A stretch of DNA of 64,000 bases from Luteimonas colneyensis (GTDB lineage: Bacteria; Pseudomonadota; Gammaproteobacteria; Xanthomonadales; Xanthomonadaceae). This document shows positions 16,335-28,313 of the stretch, one piece after another. The position numbers and the translations under genes were made by a program. The stretch lies in contig NZ_JACSQJ010000002.1 in the NCBI RefSeq assembly GCF_014836665.1, positions 523,443-587,442 on the forward strand, in the 5' to 3' direction. Position 1 is the stretch's first letter, and every line of letters starts with the position of its first letter. The notes below the pieces were generated by a model. It ran no database searches and was not told the origin of the DNA. It was given only the letters and a program-made list of their open reading frames with translations.

Positions 16335-16976
16335 ATGGCCGACAGCGAACTCGTCTTCCACACCAACCCGATGTCGCGCGGCCGTATCGTGCGCTGGATG
16401 CTCGAGGAGCTCGGCGTCCCGTACCGAACGGTGGTCCAGGGCTACGGCGCGTCGATGAAGTCCGCCGACTACCTGGCGGTCAACCCGATGGGCAAGGTGC
16501 CGGCCCTGCAGCATCGCGGCGTGGTCGTGACCGAGACGGCCGCCATCTGCGCCTACCTCGCCGACGCGTTCCCGGAGGCCGGCCTGGCGCCGGCGCTCGA
16601 CGATCCGCTGCGCGGGCCCTACCTGCGCTGGATGTTCTTCGCCGCCGGTCCGGTCGAGGCGGCGGTGACCGCCAAGGCCCTGGGCCAGCTGCCGCCTCCG
16701 GAAAAGGCCGGCTTCGTCGGCTACGGCAGCTACGAGCAGGCGATGGACACGCTGGAGCAGGCGGCGGCCTCGGCCTCGCCCTGGCTGCTGGGCGAGCGTT
16801 TCAGCGCCGCCGACGTCTACGTCGGCAGCCAGGTCGATTTCGGCCTGGCGTTCAAGTCGATCCCCGAGCGGCCGGCGTTCACCGCCTGGGCTGGGCGCCT
16901 GCGTGGACGCGAGGCCTACCGGCGCGCCCGCGAACTCGACGACGCGCTGCTGCCGCAGGCCTCGGGCCAGGGCTGA
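16335..16976 (+). CDS. Glutathione S-transferase family protein
   Basis: A 213-residue protein with an N-terminal thioredoxin-like GST domain (MSRGRIVRWMLEELG, NPMGKVPAL with cis-Pro, TETAAICAYLADAF) and a C-terminal helical domain (about 85-205, with FSAADVYVGSQVDF). It should conjugate or reduce small molecules using glutathione; the substrate cannot be told. Either this ATG (MADSEL) or the one three codons earlier (MPAMADS) could be the start. Confidence 0.9.
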   Translation: MADSELVFHTNPMSRGRIVRWMLEELGVPYRTVVQGYGASMKSADYLAVNPMGKVPALQHRGVVVTETAAICAYLADAFPEAGLAPALDDPLRGPYLRWMFFAAGPVEAAVTAKALGQLPPPEKAGFVGYGSYEQAMDTLEQAAASASPWLLGERFSAADVYVGSQVDFGLAFKSIPERPAFTAWAGRLRGREAYRRARELDDALLPQASGQG

Positions 16977-16977
16977 A

Positions 16978-17004
16978 CCGGAGGACTTGCGCGCCCGCCT
17001 CCGG
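16978..17004. terminator. Candidate bidirectional hairpin
   Basis: A 7-bp stem (CCGGAGG/CCTCCGG) with a 13-base loop lies between the convergent GST and FMN-reductase genes. No T-run; weak candidate. Confidence 0.3.
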
Positions 17005-17032
17005 CCCATCGGCGCCGCGGCCACGCTGTGCG

Positions 17033-17605
17033 TCAGGCCCCGCGCGGCAGCACCGTCTGCACGCGCGCGATGAACTCGTGGAACTCCTTCATGTAGCCGG
17101 TGAGGAATTTCGCGGTGCCGGCGTCGGCGATCTCGCCGGCGTCGTTGATCATCCCGTCCTTGAACTGGATGTAGGCCTCGGGCGAGTTCATCTGCGGCGA
17201 GTTGAGGAAGCCGAGGATGCTGCGCAGGTGCTGCTGGCCCACCGCGGTGCCGATGGCGCCGGGCGAGGTGCCGATCACGCCCGACGGGATGTGCGCGAAC
17301 GAGTTCTTGCCCCAGGGCCGGCTGGCCCAGTCCAGCGCGTTCTTCAGCGCGCCCGGGATCGAACGGTTGTACTCGGGCGTCACGATCAGGATCGCGTCCG
17401 AGGCTTCGATCGCCTGCTTGAAGTCGCGTCCGACCTGCGGGAAGTCGGCGTCGTAGTCGTAGCTGTAGAGCGGCAGGTCCGCGAACGGGATCTCCTTGAA
17501 CTTCAGCTGCTCCGGCGCGAGCTTGAACAGCGCGTTGGCGAGCTTGCGGTTGATCGACTCCCTGGCGAGGCTGCCGATCAGATAGCCGACGTTGTAGGTC
17601 TTCAT
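17033..17605 (-). CDS. NADPH-dependent FMN reductase
   Basis: A 190-residue flavodoxin-like protein of the ChrR/YieF/azoreductase group. It has the N-terminal FMN-phosphate loop (YLIGSLARESINRKLA), ILIVTPEYNRSIPGALKNALDW, and the GTSPGAIGTA segment. It likely reduces quinones, chromate or similar acceptors by two electrons and protects against redox cycling. Single gene, 116 bp from the ModE-like regulator on the same strand. Confidence 0.92.
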   Translation of the reverse strand: MKTYNVGYLIGSLARESINRKLANALFKLAPEQLKFKEIPFADLPLYSYDYDADFPQVGRDFKQAIEASDAILIVTPEYNRSIPGALKNALDWASRPWGKNSFAHIPSGVIGTSPGAIGTAVGQQHLRSILGFLNSPQMNSPEAYIQFKDGMINDAGEIADAGTAKFLTGYMKEFHEFIARVQTVLPRGA

Positions 17606-17722
17606 GGCGTGCTCCTGCTGGTGTGCTGGGCGGGTGGCCGGACGATGCCGGGTGCGCGACGACCGAGTATGGAACCGGGTTTGTTACGGCCGTGGCAGCG
17701 TGCGTGCCGCGCCTCGCGGGGT

Positions 17723-18076
17723 TCAGCGCAGCCTGCGATGGAGGCTCCGCGCCTCGGCATCCACCGCCTCAGCCGCCTGCGCCTGGATCCTGCGGTAGCG
17801 CTCGATGACCTCCTCGCCCATGGCGGTGAGCTTCGCGCCTCCGCCGCCCGCGCCGCCCTTGGAGGTTTCGACCACCGGCGTGGCGAAGTGCCGGTTCATG
17901 GCGTCGATCAGGTCCCAGGCCCGCTTGTAGCTCATCTTCATCCGGCGCCCGGCGGCCGAGATCGAGCCGGTGTCGCGCACGTGCTCGAGCAGGTCCACCT
18001 TGCCCGGCCCGACCACCAGGCCGGAGTCGAAGGCGATGCGGATCTGCAGGCGGGCGACCGGTTTTCTCGCGGGCAT
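17723..18076 (-). CDS. ModE-type winged-helix regulator (DNA-binding domain only)
   Basis: A 117-residue protein corresponding to the N-terminal DNA-binding domain of ModE: a winged helix with DTGSISAAGRRMKMSYKRAWDLIDAMN and the Gly-rich wing VVETSKGGAGGGGAKLTAMGEEVIERY. The molybdate-binding (MOP) domains of full ModE are absent, as in many stand-alone LysR-like ModE homologues. No molybdate transport genes are nearby, so its target and ligand are unknown. The longer upstream frame has no better start. Confidence 0.85.
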   Translation of the reverse strand: MPARKPVARLQIRIAFDSGLVVGPGKVDLLEHVRDTGSISAAGRRMKMSYKRAWDLIDAMNRHFATPVVETSKGGAGGGGAKLTAMGEEVIERYRRIQAQAAEAVDAEARSLHRRLR

Positions 18077-18161
18077 GGAACGATCCGGGGCGAAGACGGC
18101 CACGATGATAGCCGGCCACCGAATGGGCGATGCCCGCCGGCGGCGCAGTGCGCGCCCGCGC

Positions 18162-19085
18162 CTAGGGCCGGGGCGTGATGTCGTCCCGGAACAGCCACAG
18201 CATGGCGCGGCGGTAGGCCTCGCCGATGCTGGCGGCGTGCGTGCCTTCCGGCAGCACCGCCAGCTCGACGTCCCACGGCGCATCGGGCCGCTGCTGCCAG
18301 GTCGCCGACCATTCGGCGGCGTGCCGGACGCGCGCCTCGGTGTCGCGCGCGCCGCTGGCGACGACGAGTTGCAGGTCGTCGCGCCGGTGCGTGGCAGGCG
18401 CGCCGAACAGCTGTTCGCGCGCGGGTCCGTGCGAGGGGTTGCTGGCGATCCGCCCCCAGAACAGGTCGGGGTCGTGGACCGCGGACCAGAGCACGAAGTA
18501 GCCGGCGCGCGACTGGCCGACGAGGACGCGACGCGCGGGATCGGCGCGGTAGCGGCGCTCCACTTCCGGCAGCAGCTGTTCGCGCAGGAAGCGGTGGTGG
18601 GCTTCGGCGCCGCCCTGGTCGGGTGCGCTGTCCGCGCCGGCGGCGGTGAAGTCGAGGTTGCGCCTGTTGATGGCGGGATCGAAGCCGCCGTAGGCCAGGC
18701 CGACGATGATCGCCTCGGGCAGGCCTTCGTCGTAGCCCAGGAACAGGTGGGTCGGCGCGAGCAGCGGGAACAGGCTGTCGCCGTCGAGCAGGTAGACCAC
18801 GGGATACGTCCGCCCGGAAGAGGCGTCGTAGCCTTCCGGCAGGCGCACGTAGACGTGGTGGGTGCGGCCGTCGGCCCGTGATGCCAGCGGGAAGTAGTCG
18901 CCAGCCAGCGCCGGCAGGTGGTCCAGCGGCACCGGATCGGCTGGGCCCGGCTGGCCGCGTGGCGTCGGGGCGGCCGCGGGCAGGCCTGCGCTCGCGGATG
19001 CGGACGGTGGGGCCTGCACGCTCGCGCAGCCGTGCAGGCAGGCCGTGAGCAGCAGGGTCGCGGACAGGATCCGGGCGGGCGTCAT
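18162..19085 (-). CDS. Esterase-family alpha/beta hydrolase, lipoprotein
   Basis: A 307-residue exported protein: lipobox-like signal (LLTACLHGCAS), a Pro/Ala-rich spacer, then a putative esterase domain (PF00756-like) with YPVVYLLDGDSLF, the nucleophile elbow GQSRAGYF and a late His in LPEGTHAASI. Relatives include siderophore trilactone esterases and feruloyl or antigen-85-like esterases. No siderophore genes are adjacent, so the substrate is open. Confidence 0.82.
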   Translation of the reverse strand: MTPARILSATLLLTACLHGCASVQAPPSASASAGLPAAAPTPRGQPGPADPVPLDHLPALAGDYFPLASRADGRTHHVYVRLPEGYDASSGRTYPVVYLLDGDSLFPLLAPTHLFLGYDEGLPEAIIVGLAYGGFDPAINRRNLDFTAAGADSAPDQGGAEAHHRFLREQLLPEVERRYRADPARRVLVGQSRAGYFVLWSAVHDPDLFWGRIASNPSHGPAREQLFGAPATHRRDDLQLVVASGARDTEARVRHAAEWSATWQQRPDAPWDVELAVLPEGTHAASIGEAYRRAMLWLFRDDITPRP

Positions 19086-19098
19086 GGTCGGAGTCTAG

Positions 19099-20586
<1,488 letters not shown>

Positions 20587-20596
20587 GCCTGCGGCC

Positions 20597-21319
20597 GTGC
20601 GCACCGGCGACGACAACGACGGCCAGGCCCCGCGCGGCCGCCACGTCGCCGTGGCCGGCGCCAGCGGCCTGGTCGGTCGCGCGCTGGTCGCGCGCCTGTG
20701 CGCGGATCCCGGCGTTGCGCGGGTGCACGCGCTGGTGCGCCGTCCGCTCGCGATGGAGGCGCGCGGCCTGCAGCTGCACGTGGTCGACTTCGAACGGCTG
20801 CCGGACCTGCCGCCGCTGGACGAGGCCTACCTCGCGCTCGGCACGACCATCGGGGTCGCGGGCAGCCGCGCGGCGTTCCGCGCGGTGGACTTCGATGCCA
20901 GCCTGGCCGTGGCGCGTGCAGCGGTGGCCGCCGGCGCACGACGCATCGGGCTGGTCAGCGCCACCGGCGCGGACGCGCGCTCGCACCTGTTCTACAACCG
21001 GGTGAAGGGCGAGCTGGAGAACGCGCTGCTGGCGCTGCCGATCGATGCGCTGGTGATCGCGCGCCCCTCGCTGCTGCTGGGCGACCGCGCCGCGCTCGGG
21101 CAGCCCGCGCGCCGCGTCGAGCGCCTGGCCGCGGCCGCGGACCGCTGGCTGCGCCCGCTGGTGCCCGCGCGCGTCCGCGCGATCGCCGCGGACGACGTGG
21201 CCGCGGCGCTGGTGGCCGTCGTCCCGCATGCGCGTGGACGGCAGCTGCTCGAATCCGAACGCATGCAGGGCGGCCGCGTCGCCGCACCCGCATGCGCGCC
21301 TTCCCCCCCGAACCACTGA
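20597..21319 (+). CDS. NAD(P)-binding Rossmann protein within the formaldehyde operon
   Basis: A 240-residue atypical short-chain dehydrogenase resembling the HTATIP2/NmrA group: nucleotide-binding GASGLVGRALV near the N-terminus, LALGTTIGVAGS, VSATGADARSHLFYNRVKGELE and a hydrophobic C-terminal half. It starts at a GTG 10 bp after frmA, and S-formylglutathione hydrolase begins 18 bp after it, so it is surely cotranscribed. A role in formaldehyde handling is suggested only by position; it is not a standard member of the pathway. Confidence 0.85.
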   Translation: MRTGDDNDGQAPRGRHVAVAGASGLVGRALVARLCADPGVARVHALVRRPLAMEARGLQLHVVDFERLPDLPPLDEAYLALGTTIGVAGSRAAFRAVDFDASLAVARAAVAAGARRIGLVSATGADARSHLFYNRVKGELENALLALPIDALVIARPSLLLGDRAALGQPARRVERLAAAADRWLRPLVPARVRAIAADDVAAALVAVVPHARGRQLLESERMQGGRVAAPACAPSPPNH

Positions 21320-21337
21320 TCGTCCGGAGAATTCGCC

Positions 21338-22168
21338 ATGGAACGCCTTGAACACCGCGCCTGCTTCGGCGGCTGGCAGGATGTCTACCGCCACCGCTCC
21401 GAGATCCTCGACTGCGACATGACCGTCGGCGTGTACTTCCCGCCGCAGGCGGAGCAGGGACCGTGCCCGGTGCTGTACTGGCTCTCGGGCCTGACCTGCA
21501 CCGAGCAGAATTTCATCACCAAGGCCGGCGCGCAGCGCTACGCCGCCGAGCACGGCATCATCATCGTTTCGCCCGACACCAGCCCGCGCGGCGACGACGT
21601 CGCCGACGCGCCGGGCTACGACCTGGGCAAGGGCGCCGGCTTCTACGTCAACGCCACGCAGGATCCCTGGGCGGCGCACTACCGCATGTACGACTACATC
21701 GTCGACGAACTGCCGGCCTGGGTCGAAGCCGATCCCTCCGCCAGCGACCGCCGCGCGATCAGCGGCCACTCCATGGGCGGCCACGGCGCGCTGGTCGTCG
21801 CGCTGAACAATCCCGGCCGCTACCGCAGCGTGTCGGCGTTCTCGCCGATCGTGGCGCCGAGCCAGGTGCCCTGGGGCGAGAAGGCGCTGGGCGCCTACCT
21901 GGGCGATGACCGCGACGCCTGGTCGCGGTACGACGCCGTCGAACTGGTGAAGTCGGCGAAGGAAAGGCTGCCGCTGCTGGTCGACCAGGGCGACGCCGAC
22001 GAGTTCCTCGAGACCCAGCTCCGTCCGGAGCTGCTGCAGGCCGCCTGCGAAGCGGCCGGGCATCCGCTGACCCTGCGCCTGCAGCCCGGCTACGACCACA
22101 GCTACTACTTCATCGCCAGCTTCATCGGCGAGCACATCGCGCACCATGCGGCGGCGCTGAAGGACTGA
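21338..22168 (+). CDS. fghA: S-formylglutathione hydrolase
   Basis: A 276-residue esterase-D family enzyme that hydrolyses S-formylglutathione to formate and glutathione, completing the pathway. Family marks: [31 protein letters not shown], nucleophile [10 protein letters not shown], the acid DQGDADEFL and the catalytic His in GYDHSYYFI. Good AGA-type Shine-Dalgarno (CGGAGAATTCGCC) before the ATG. Last gene of the operon. Confidence 0.97.
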   Translation: MERLEHRACFGGWQDVYRHRSEILDCDMTVGVYFPPQAEQGPCPVLYWLSGLTCTEQNFITKAGAQRYAAEHGIIIVSPDTSPRGDDVADAPGYDLGKGAGFYVNATQDPWAAHYRMYDYIVDELPAWVEADPSASDRRAISGHSMGGHGALVVALNNPGRYRSVSAFSPIVAPSQVPWGEKALGAYLGDDRDAWSRYDAVELVKSAKERLPLLVDQGDADEFLETQLRPELLQAACEAAGHPLTLRLQPGYDHSYYFIASFIGEHIAHHAAALKD

Positions 22169-22198
22169 GCGATTCCTGCCACGGATTCCCGGCGTGGC

Positions 22199-22930
22199 TC
22201 AGCCCGCCAGCCGGAAATCCGTATACGCGAAGCGGCCGTCCCGCAGCAGCGTATCGCCACGTTCGAGCCTGAGCGGCGCGGCGAACATCGGCCCGTCGGC
22301 CACGCAGGTGTGGAACTCGCCGCGCTCGCCGCAGGGATCGACGCCCTCGGGTAGCGACGCGAGCAGGCCGGCGTCGAAGTCGCGGCCGGCAAAGGCCGCG
22401 TCGAGCTGGCGCGTATCCACGCAGCACAGCGAGGCCCGCAGTCCCCCGGCGAGCATGTCCCGGGCCAGCGCCGCGGTGTCCGCGCCGAACAGCGGGAACA
22501 GGGCGGTCCAGCCCAGCCGCGCGCACAGCGCTTCGCGCCAGGCGCGGATGTCGGCCAGCAGCAGGTCGCCGAAGGCGATGCGGTCGATGCCGGGCCAGCG
22601 CGCGCGGGCCTCGCGCAGCGTGGCGGCGAACGCGGCCTCGTAGCGCGCGTTGTCGCAGTCCTGCGGGATCCGGGATTCGAGCAGCGGCAGTCCGGCGGCC
22701 GCCGCCTGCGCGCGCAGCACCTCGACGCGGAGGCCCTGCATCGAGGCGCGCTCGTGTCCTTCGGTGATCGTGGTCAACAGCCCGGCGACATCGACGTCGC
22801 TGCGCAGGCGCAGTCCATGCAGTGCCCAGGCCGCGTCCTTGCCACCGCTCCAGGCCAGCAGCGCGCGCGGTCGCGCGCCGCCGGGCTCAGGCGGCACGGA
22901 CGTCGCGGAGTTCCCAGGCGTTCCCGGCAA
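22199..22930 (-). CDS. PP-loop ATPase, DPH6-like
   Basis: A 243-residue adenine-nucleotide alpha-hydrolase with the PP-loop SGGKDAAWAL and the conserved C-terminal EGVDPCGERGEFHTCVADGPMF, the hallmark of the diphthine-ammonia ligase (DPH6/MJ0570) family. Bacteria lack diphthamide, so the bacterial substrate is unknown, though amidation of a carboxylate is the expected chemistry. Its 5' end overlaps the upstream small gene by 44 nt, implying cotranscription. Confidence 0.88.
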   Translation of the reverse strand: MPGTPGNSATSVPPEPGGARPRALLAWSGGKDAAWALHGLRLRSDVDVAGLLTTITEGHERASMQGLRVEVLRAQAAAAGLPLLESRIPQDCDNARYEAAFAATLREARARWPGIDRIAFGDLLLADIRAWREALCARLGWTALFPLFGADTAALARDMLAGGLRASLCCVDTRQLDAAFAGRDFDAGLLASLPEGVDPCGERGEFHTCVADGPMFAAPLRLERGDTLLRDGRFAYTDFRLAG

Positions 22931-23228
22931 GCAGGCGCATGCGGTGCTTGAAGACGTCGCCGCGCAGGGTGGTGGTGGCGACCAGCTCGATGCGCTGCTC
23001 GCGCTGGGTCGCGTCCACCTCCGCCGAGGGATCGGTGGCGCCCAGCAGCGGATCGACCTCGTCCGGCTCGTCCTGGGTGGCGCGCCAGCGCTCGAACAGC
23101 TGGTCGCCGCGCAGGGCCTCCTGCAGCTCCTGCGCGAAGGCGTCGGCGCCGTGCGCCCTGAACGCGAAGTCGCCTGCGCCGCGGGCCGCGGCAGGATCGG
23201 GGATGGCGATGAAGTAGCGCGTCGGCAT
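22887..23228 (-). CDS. Conserved hypothetical protein, 113 residues
   Basis: A small acidic soluble protein starting MPTRYFIAIPDP, with no signal peptide. A central segment (FAFRAHGADAFAQELQEALRGDQLFERW) is followed by an acidic stretch (DEPDEVDPLLGATDPSAEV), and the C-terminal part (IELVATTTLRGDVFKHRMRLLAGNAWELRDV) looks beta-rich. I do not recognise the family. Overlap with the DPH6-like gene suggests functional coupling or shared transcription. Confidence 0.65.
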   Translation of the reverse strand: MPTRYFIAIPDPAAARGAGDFAFRAHGADAFAQELQEALRGDQLFERWRATQDEPDEVDPLLGATDPSAEVDATQREQRIELVATTTLRGDVFKHRMRLLAGNAWELRDVRAA

Positions 23229-23293
23229 GCGGTAGTCCGGGGTTTGGCGTCGATCCAAGCTTAGCGGGGGGCCGTTAAACACGCGTTGCGGGC

Positions 23294-24235
23294 TCAGTCG
23301 AAGCGGTGTTCGGGCGCGGCGAAGCCCACCACCACGGCACCGCGGCCGACGTTGACCATGCCGGTGGTGCTCATCACGCTCTCGAACACTTCGACGTTCT
23401 GCTCGGTGCACGCGTCGAGCAGGCGCGTGTAGCCGGGCAGGGCACGCATCCCGTCGAGATGGCCGCCGTAGCAGAGCGTGACCGTCGGCGTCAGCAGCCC
23501 GGCCCGGACGCGGCGCGCGGCGAAGTCGAACATCTTCTCCACCGCCGGCTCGAAGCCCTTGATCTTGGCCACCGGGCCGGTGTCGCCGCGATGGCCGCGC
23601 AGCACCGGCTTGATGTCCAGCGCGGTGCCGAGCGCGGCGCTGAACAGGCTGACGCTGCGGTCGCCCTTGGCGCGTGCGCGGTTGCGGATGTAGTACAGGT
23701 CGCGCGGCACCAGGTAGCCGTAGGTGTGGTTGGCCAGCTCTTCCAGCCGGGTGCGGATGCGCAGCGCCGGCTCGCCCGCCGCGCGCAGCCGCGCGGCCTC
23801 CACGGGCAGGATCCCCTGGGCGCAGAACAGGTTCTGGGTGTCGATCACGCGCAGCGCGAACGGCGTGGTGTTGCCGGCGGCGGCGCGCGGCTGCTTGTAG
23901 TCGTTGAGGATCATGTAGCTCGCCTTCTGCGCGTTGGCGAAGATCGGGCTGCGCGATCCGGTGATGGTCATGCAGAAGACGTAGTCGTACTCGACCACCA
24001 GGCGCTCGAGGAACAGGTCGCGGATCTGCTCGGGCGTGTAGGGGATGGTCTCGGCGTTGGCGCCGCGCTCGGCGATGTGCGACTCGAGGAAGGCCAGCGT
24101 CTGCGCTTCGTCGCGGTGGTCGACCTGGACCGCATCGCCGATGCGCACGGTGATCGGCAGCACCTCGACCTGCTCGCGCTCGAGGAAATCCCGCGGCAGG
24201 TCGCAGGCCGAATCGACGACGAGACCGATACGCAT
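23294..24235 (-). CDS. DegV family fatty-acid-binding protein
   Basis: A 313-residue DegV protein: MRIGLVVDSACDLPRDFLE at the start, TIPYTPEQIRDLF, VFCMTITGSRSPIFANAQKA (the lipid-binding Thr/Ser loop), GTALDIKPVLRGHRGDTGPVAKIKG and the C-terminal TTGMVNVGRGAVVVGF. In Gram-positives DegV-like FakB proteins present fatty acids to a kinase; the proteobacterial role is less clear. AGGAGG seven bases before this ATG fixes the start over an upstream in-frame ATG. Confidence 0.9.
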   Translation of the reverse strand: MRIGLVVDSACDLPRDFLEREQVEVLPITVRIGDAVQVDHRDEAQTLAFLESHIAERGANAETIPYTPEQIRDLFLERLVVEYDYVFCMTITGSRSPIFANAQKASYMILNDYKQPRAAAGNTTPFALRVIDTQNLFCAQGILPVEAARLRAAGEPALRIRTRLEELANHTYGYLVPRDLYYIRNRARAKGDRSVSLFSAALGTALDIKPVLRGHRGDTGPVAKIKGFEPAVEKMFDFAARRVRAGLLTPTVTLCYGGHLDGMRALPGYTRLLDACTEQNVEVFESVMSTTGMVNVGRGAVVVGFAAPEHRFD

Positions 24236-24363
24236 CGCATGTCCTCCTGGCAGTCCAGGGCCTGATCCTCGCATGCGACGTGTCCGGGGTCACGCTGGTG
24301 GCGTGACCTGGCGCCCGTTCCCGGGCGCGGGGACGTGCGGGGGGGGGGAGCCGACCGGACGGC

Positions 24364-24522
24364 TCAGCGCTTCGGCGCGCGCTCCGCTGCGGCCCGTTCC
24401 ACGCGCTCGCGATAGCGGATGAAAAGGGGGACGCCGATGCCGATGCCGACCATGATCAGGGTGCCCCCGATCAACAGCCAGCCGACGGGGCGTGCGAACA
24501 GCTCGACGAAGACGGGATGCAT
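24364..24522 (-). CDS. Single-span small membrane protein
   Basis: A 52-residue protein (starts MHPVFVELFARPVGWL) with one membrane helix (about 14-35) and a strongly basic/acidic C-terminal helix (RYRERVERAAAERAPKR). The layout (short amphipathic N-terminus, one helix, cytosolic charged tail) resembles DUF3149-type proteins, but identification is tentative. GGGGAGA lies about eight bases upstream. It follows a 9-bp inverted repeat that also lies downstream of the amidohydrolase pair. Confidence 0.6.
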   Translation of the reverse strand: MHPVFVELFARPVGWLLIGGTLIMVGIGIGVPLFIRYRERVERAAAERAPKR

Positions 24523-24531
24523 GGCGGGATC

Positions 24532-24550
24532 TCCCCAGGTGACCTGGGGA
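24532..24550. repeat. Perfect 9-bp inverted repeat
   Basis: TCCCCAGGT-G-ACCTGGGGA sits ten bases before the start of the 52-residue membrane protein and includes its Shine-Dalgarno in the right-hand arm as read on the minus strand. It could be an operator or a hairpin that hides the ribosome-binding site. Confidence 0.5.
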
Positions 24551-24644
24551 CATCATTGGCCGACGCCCGCCGCCCGGTATTGACCGGGATCAATGGCGGG
24601 AAAGGCCAGGCCCGCGGCCGGGGCCGCGGGCGCATCGCCGAGGC

Positions 24645-25954
24645 TCAGCGCGCGCCGGCGGCCGGATAGGCCCGCGGCAGCTCGCCGCGGGCGCCATCGG
24701 GCTCGGCGCGCAGGTAGCGGTCGCGCAGCTCGGTCTGGCGCGAGCGCATCCCGATCGCGCGGCCGTCGAACCACACCTGGCTGGCGAGGCTGGCGACGTC
24801 GAGCGGGTCGCCGTCCCACAGCACCAGGTCGGCGCGCAGGCCCGGGGCGATCGCGCCGGTTTCGCCGTCGACGCCGAAGGCCTGCGCGGGGACCCGCGTC
24901 AGGCCGGCCAGGGCGGCGTCCCAGGGCAGGCCGTGGGCGACCGCGTTGCCGGCCAGCTGGCGCAGCTTGCGGGCGTTGTGCGAGGCGTCGCCGGCCTGGG
25001 TGAAGCCGACCTCCACCCCGGCCGCGCGCAGCAGGGCGGCATTGCGCTCGCTGGCGTGGACGCGGTCGAAGTTCGCCGGCAGGTTGTCCAGCGGATCGAC
25101 GAACACCGGCACCCGGGCCTCGGCCAGCTCGCGCGCCACGCGCCAGGCCTCGCCGCCGCCGCGGATCGCGACGCGAACGCCGTGCTTCTTCGACCAGCGC
25201 AGGAGCTGGCGGATGTCGGCGGCGCGATCCACGCCGACCACCAGCGGGCGCTCGCCGCCGAGGTGGCGCTGCAGGGTCGCGCGGCCCGCCGGCGTCAGCA
25301 GGGCCGACGGCGAGTCCGGCGCGATGCGGCCGCGGGCCTCGTCGACCAGCTGGTCGAGCAGCATCCACTGCGCCGCGCGCGAGCCGCCGGTGAGGTTGGC
25401 GGCGCGGCCGCCGAGGTCGATGAAGAGCAGCCTCGGCCCCGCCGGCTCGTCGCTGCCGTCCAGGCGCATGACCGCGCCCTGGCCGCCGATGATCGAGCCG
25501 CCGCTGCCGGTGCCGGCCGCGAGCAGGGTGAAGCCGATGCCCTCGACGCGCGCCACCGGGACCAGCAGCGAGTCCGGGTTGTAGGCCAGGGTGACGTCGA
25601 ACTCGGGGCGCACGCGCATGTCGTGGGCGTTCTCGCCCAGCGCGAGGCGGCCGTCGGTGGTCGCGGATTCGCCCGACACCTCCTCGATGCCGATGCCGGT
25701 GATGCCGCCGAACAGGGTCGGCGTGAGCGGTTTCCCCGCGGCATCGACCACCGTCGCGCCGCCGCCATCCAAGCCACTGCCGACGGCGGCGATGCGCCCG
25801 TTGCGCACCAGCACGTCGGTGTCCTGCAGCGTGCCGCGTGCGGTGGCGGTGTGCACGGTGGCGTTGCGGATCAGGAGGTCCTGGGCGAAGGCACCGCCGG
25901 CCGCGAGCAGCGCCGCGGCCAGCACGGCAGCCTGCCGAAGCGGGAGCCGGCGCT

Positions 25955-25958
<4 letters not shown>
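24645..25958 (-). CDS. Amidohydrolase-like protein without the N-terminal metal motif
   Basis: A 437-residue exported protein (signal ending GGAFA) of the imidazolonepropionase-like amidohydrolase group. The composite beta-domain ends are recognisable (LLIRNATVHTATARGTLQDTDVLVRNGRIAAVG and GLRADLVLWDGDPLD). The strand that should read PGxIDxHxH instead reads LTPTLFGGITGIG, and other metal-ligand histidines are not evident, so it is probably catalytically altered or inactive. Its ATG overlaps the stop of the upstream intact paralogue (ATGA), suggesting equimolar synthesis and possibly a heteromer. Confidence 0.82.
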
Positions 25959-27361
<1,403 letters not shown>

Positions 27362-27536
27362 CGGTGGTCCCCGTGGTTGCCGCCACACCCTAGCCGCCGT
27401 TCCGACCGGCCGGCAATGGCCGGAAAGTCGTGGTTGGCCGCACGGGGCTCCCCCTCCGGTCCCGCCGACCCGGTGCAGGAGCGGCGATGGCCGCGGCCCG
27501 CCGTGCCAGAATCCCCCGGCAAACACGGAGGAACGA

Positions 27537-28313
27537 ATGAAGGAAAAAGACCAGATCGTCGAAAACTGGCTGCCGCGCTACACCGGCGTGCCGCTGGACG
27601 GCTTCGGCCAGCACATCCTGCTCACCAACTTCGGCGGCTATCTCGGCCACTTCGCGCGCCTGACCGGCGCGGAGATCGTCGGCACCGACCGCCCGATGCC
27701 CAGCGCCACCGCCGACGGCATCACCATGATCAACTTCGGCATGGGCAGCCCGAACGCGGCCACGCTCATGGATCTGCTGTCGGCGATCAGCCCGAAGGCG
27801 GTGCTGTTCCTCGGCAAGTGCGGCGGGCTGAAGAAGAAGAACCAGCTCGGCGACCTGGTGCTGCCGATCGCGGCCATCCGCGGCGAGGGCACCAGCGACG
27901 ACTACCTGCCGCCGCAGGTGCCCGCGCTGCCGGCGTTCGCGCTGCAGCGCGCGGTGTCGACCTCGATCCGTGACGCCGGCCTCGACTACTGGACCGGCAC
28001 CGTCTACACCACCAACCGCCGCGTCTGGGAGCACGACGCCGCGTTCAAGGAGCGTCTGCGCGCGATGCGCTGCATGGCCATCGACATGGAGACCGCGACC
28101 GTCTTCGCCGCCGGCTTCGCCAACCGCATCCCGTCGGGCGCGCTGCTGCTGGTGAGCGACCAGCCGATGATCCCGGAAGGGGTCAAGACCGAGGCCTCCG
28201 ACGCGCAGGTCAGCACGCGCTTCGTCGAGGGCCACATCCAGACCGGCATCGAGGCCCTGCGCCTGATCCGCCGCCACGGCAAGTCCGTGCGCCACCTGAG
28301 GTTCGACGAATGA
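27537..28313 (+). CDS. amn: AMP nucleosidase
   Basis: A 258-residue enzyme cleaving AMP to adenine and ribose-5-phosphate, of the short form without the regulatory N-terminal domain of E. coli Amn. Features: GGYLGHFARLTGAEI, ITMINFGMGSPNAATLMDLL, FLGKCGGLKKKNQLGDLVLP and the purine-binding MAIDMETATVFAAGFAN. Strong AGGAGG-like signal (CGGAGGAACGA) before the ATG. Overlaps the DUF924 gene by ATGA, so the two are translationally coupled. Confidence 0.93.
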   Translation: MKEKDQIVENWLPRYTGVPLDGFGQHILLTNFGGYLGHFARLTGAEIVGTDRPMPSATADGITMINFGMGSPNAATLMDLLSAISPKAVLFLGKCGGLKKKNQLGDLVLPIAAIRGEGTSDDYLPPQVPALPAFALQRAVSTSIRDAGLDYWTGTVYTTNRRVWEHDAAFKERLRAMRCMAIDMETATVFAAGFANRIPSGALLLVSDQPMIPEGVKTEASDAQVSTRFVEGHIQTGIEALRLIRRHGKSVRHLRFDE

